Positions 63,819 through 64,000 of a stretch of DNA of 64,000 nucleotides are shown in pieces. Source of the stretch: Streptomyces odontomachi (lineage in GTDB: Bacteria; Actinomycetota; Actinomycetes; Streptomycetales; Streptomycetaceae); NCBI RefSeq assembly GCF_024435355.1, contig NZ_JAMJWG010000011.1, positions 186,001 through 250,000 on the forward strand, given 5' to 3'. The notes under the pieces are model-generated. The model had not been told where the DNA came from. It did no database searches and saw only the letters and a program-made list of their open reading frames with translations. The position numbers and the translations under genes were made by a program. The stretch's first letter is position 1; each line of letters opens with the position of its first letter.

Positions 63819-64000
63819 ATGGCTTACCTCGACCACGCCGCGACCACGCCCATGCTCCCGGAGGCGGTCGAGGCGATGACCGCCCAGCTCACCCGCACCG
63901 GAAACGCCTCGTCCCTGCACGCCGCCGGACGCCGGGCACGGCGCACCGTCGAGGAGGCGCGGGAATCGCTCGCCGAGTCACTCGGGGCCCGTCCCAGCGA
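63819..64000 (+). CDS. Cysteine desulfurase, partial (N-terminus only)
   Basis: Start of a NifS/IscS-type PLP enzyme, cut by the window end after about 60 codons. MAYLDHAATTPMLPEAVEAM is the diagnostic N-terminus, followed by GNASSLHAAGRRARRTVEEA (N-P/A-S-S-x-H-x-x-G-R). The enzyme mobilises sulfur from cysteine for iron-sulfur clusters or tRNA thiolation (in Streptomyces usually next to mnmA). GAGG lies five bases before ATG 63819, and TAGAAT at 63803-63808 is a possible -10. Confidence 0.93.
   Translation, partial: MAYLDHAATTPMLPEAVEAMTAQLTRTGNASSLHAAGRRARRTVEEARESLAESLGARPS

Overview
The window is high-GC actinobacterial DNA, most likely from a Streptomyces chromosome. Reasons: very strong third-position GC bias that makes shadow ORFs on every strand, frequent GTG starts, 4-bp start/stop overlaps, many secreted or lipoprotein genes, and typical Streptomyces families (M4 peptidases with P-domains, Ig-like L,D-transpeptidases, SpoIIE phosphatases, SseB pairs, an LPFR-motif small protein). 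No rRNA, tRNA, CRISPR array or prophage was seen.

Layout. 1-3.7 kb: two tandem secreted M4 metallopeptidases (minus strand), the first cut by the window edge. 3.7-7.5 kb: a decayed patch with a GNAT acetyltransferase pseudogene split by a 207-bp MITE-like element, a divergent SDR/LysR pair and an HTH remnant. 7.5-11.6 kb: a two-gene heterodimeric ABC exporter. 12-14.7 kb: two L,D-transpeptidase lipoproteins. 15-25.3 kb: mostly single genes (enoyl-CoA hydratase, RsbW-like ATPase, beta-propeller lipoprotein, MerR regulator, EF-hand protein, RibD-like reductase, Cys-rich protein, SpoIIE phosphatase, Orn/Lys/Arg decarboxylase, SDR). 25.5-29.7 kb: a seven-gene Mrp-type cation/proton antiporter operon in Mbh-like gene order. 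30-34.4 kb: LPFR protein, LigD-type polymerase, YqeY, GNAT with an upstream mini-ORF, MFS carrier.

34.5-44.7 kb: a divergent cluster that looks like one uptake-and-degradation unit. One side is a ROK repressor, an M81 (MlrC-like) metallopeptidase and CutC. The other is a dipeptide-type ABC importer followed by a ROK sugar kinase. A decayed CPA1 antiporter fragment follows. 45.2-50.5 kb: a serine/glycine module (L-serine ammonia-lyase, serine hydroxymethyltransferase, GcvH, GcvT) with a glycine riboswitch ahead of gcvT. 51-54 kb: a P-loop ATPase and two SseB-family genes, next to the serine genes. 54.8-61.2 kb: a second complete dipeptide/oligopeptide ABC operon. 61.3-64 kb: acyl-CoA thioesterase, TetR regulator with divergent small membrane-protein genes, and the start of a cysteine desulfurase.

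The most notable observations are the MITE in the GNAT pseudogene, the ROK/M81/CutC/ABC/ROK-kinase cluster, the Mbh-ordered antiporter module lacking a NuoL-like MrpA head and any hydrogenase, the asymmetric ATP sites of the ABC exporter, and a probable leaderless MerR promoter.
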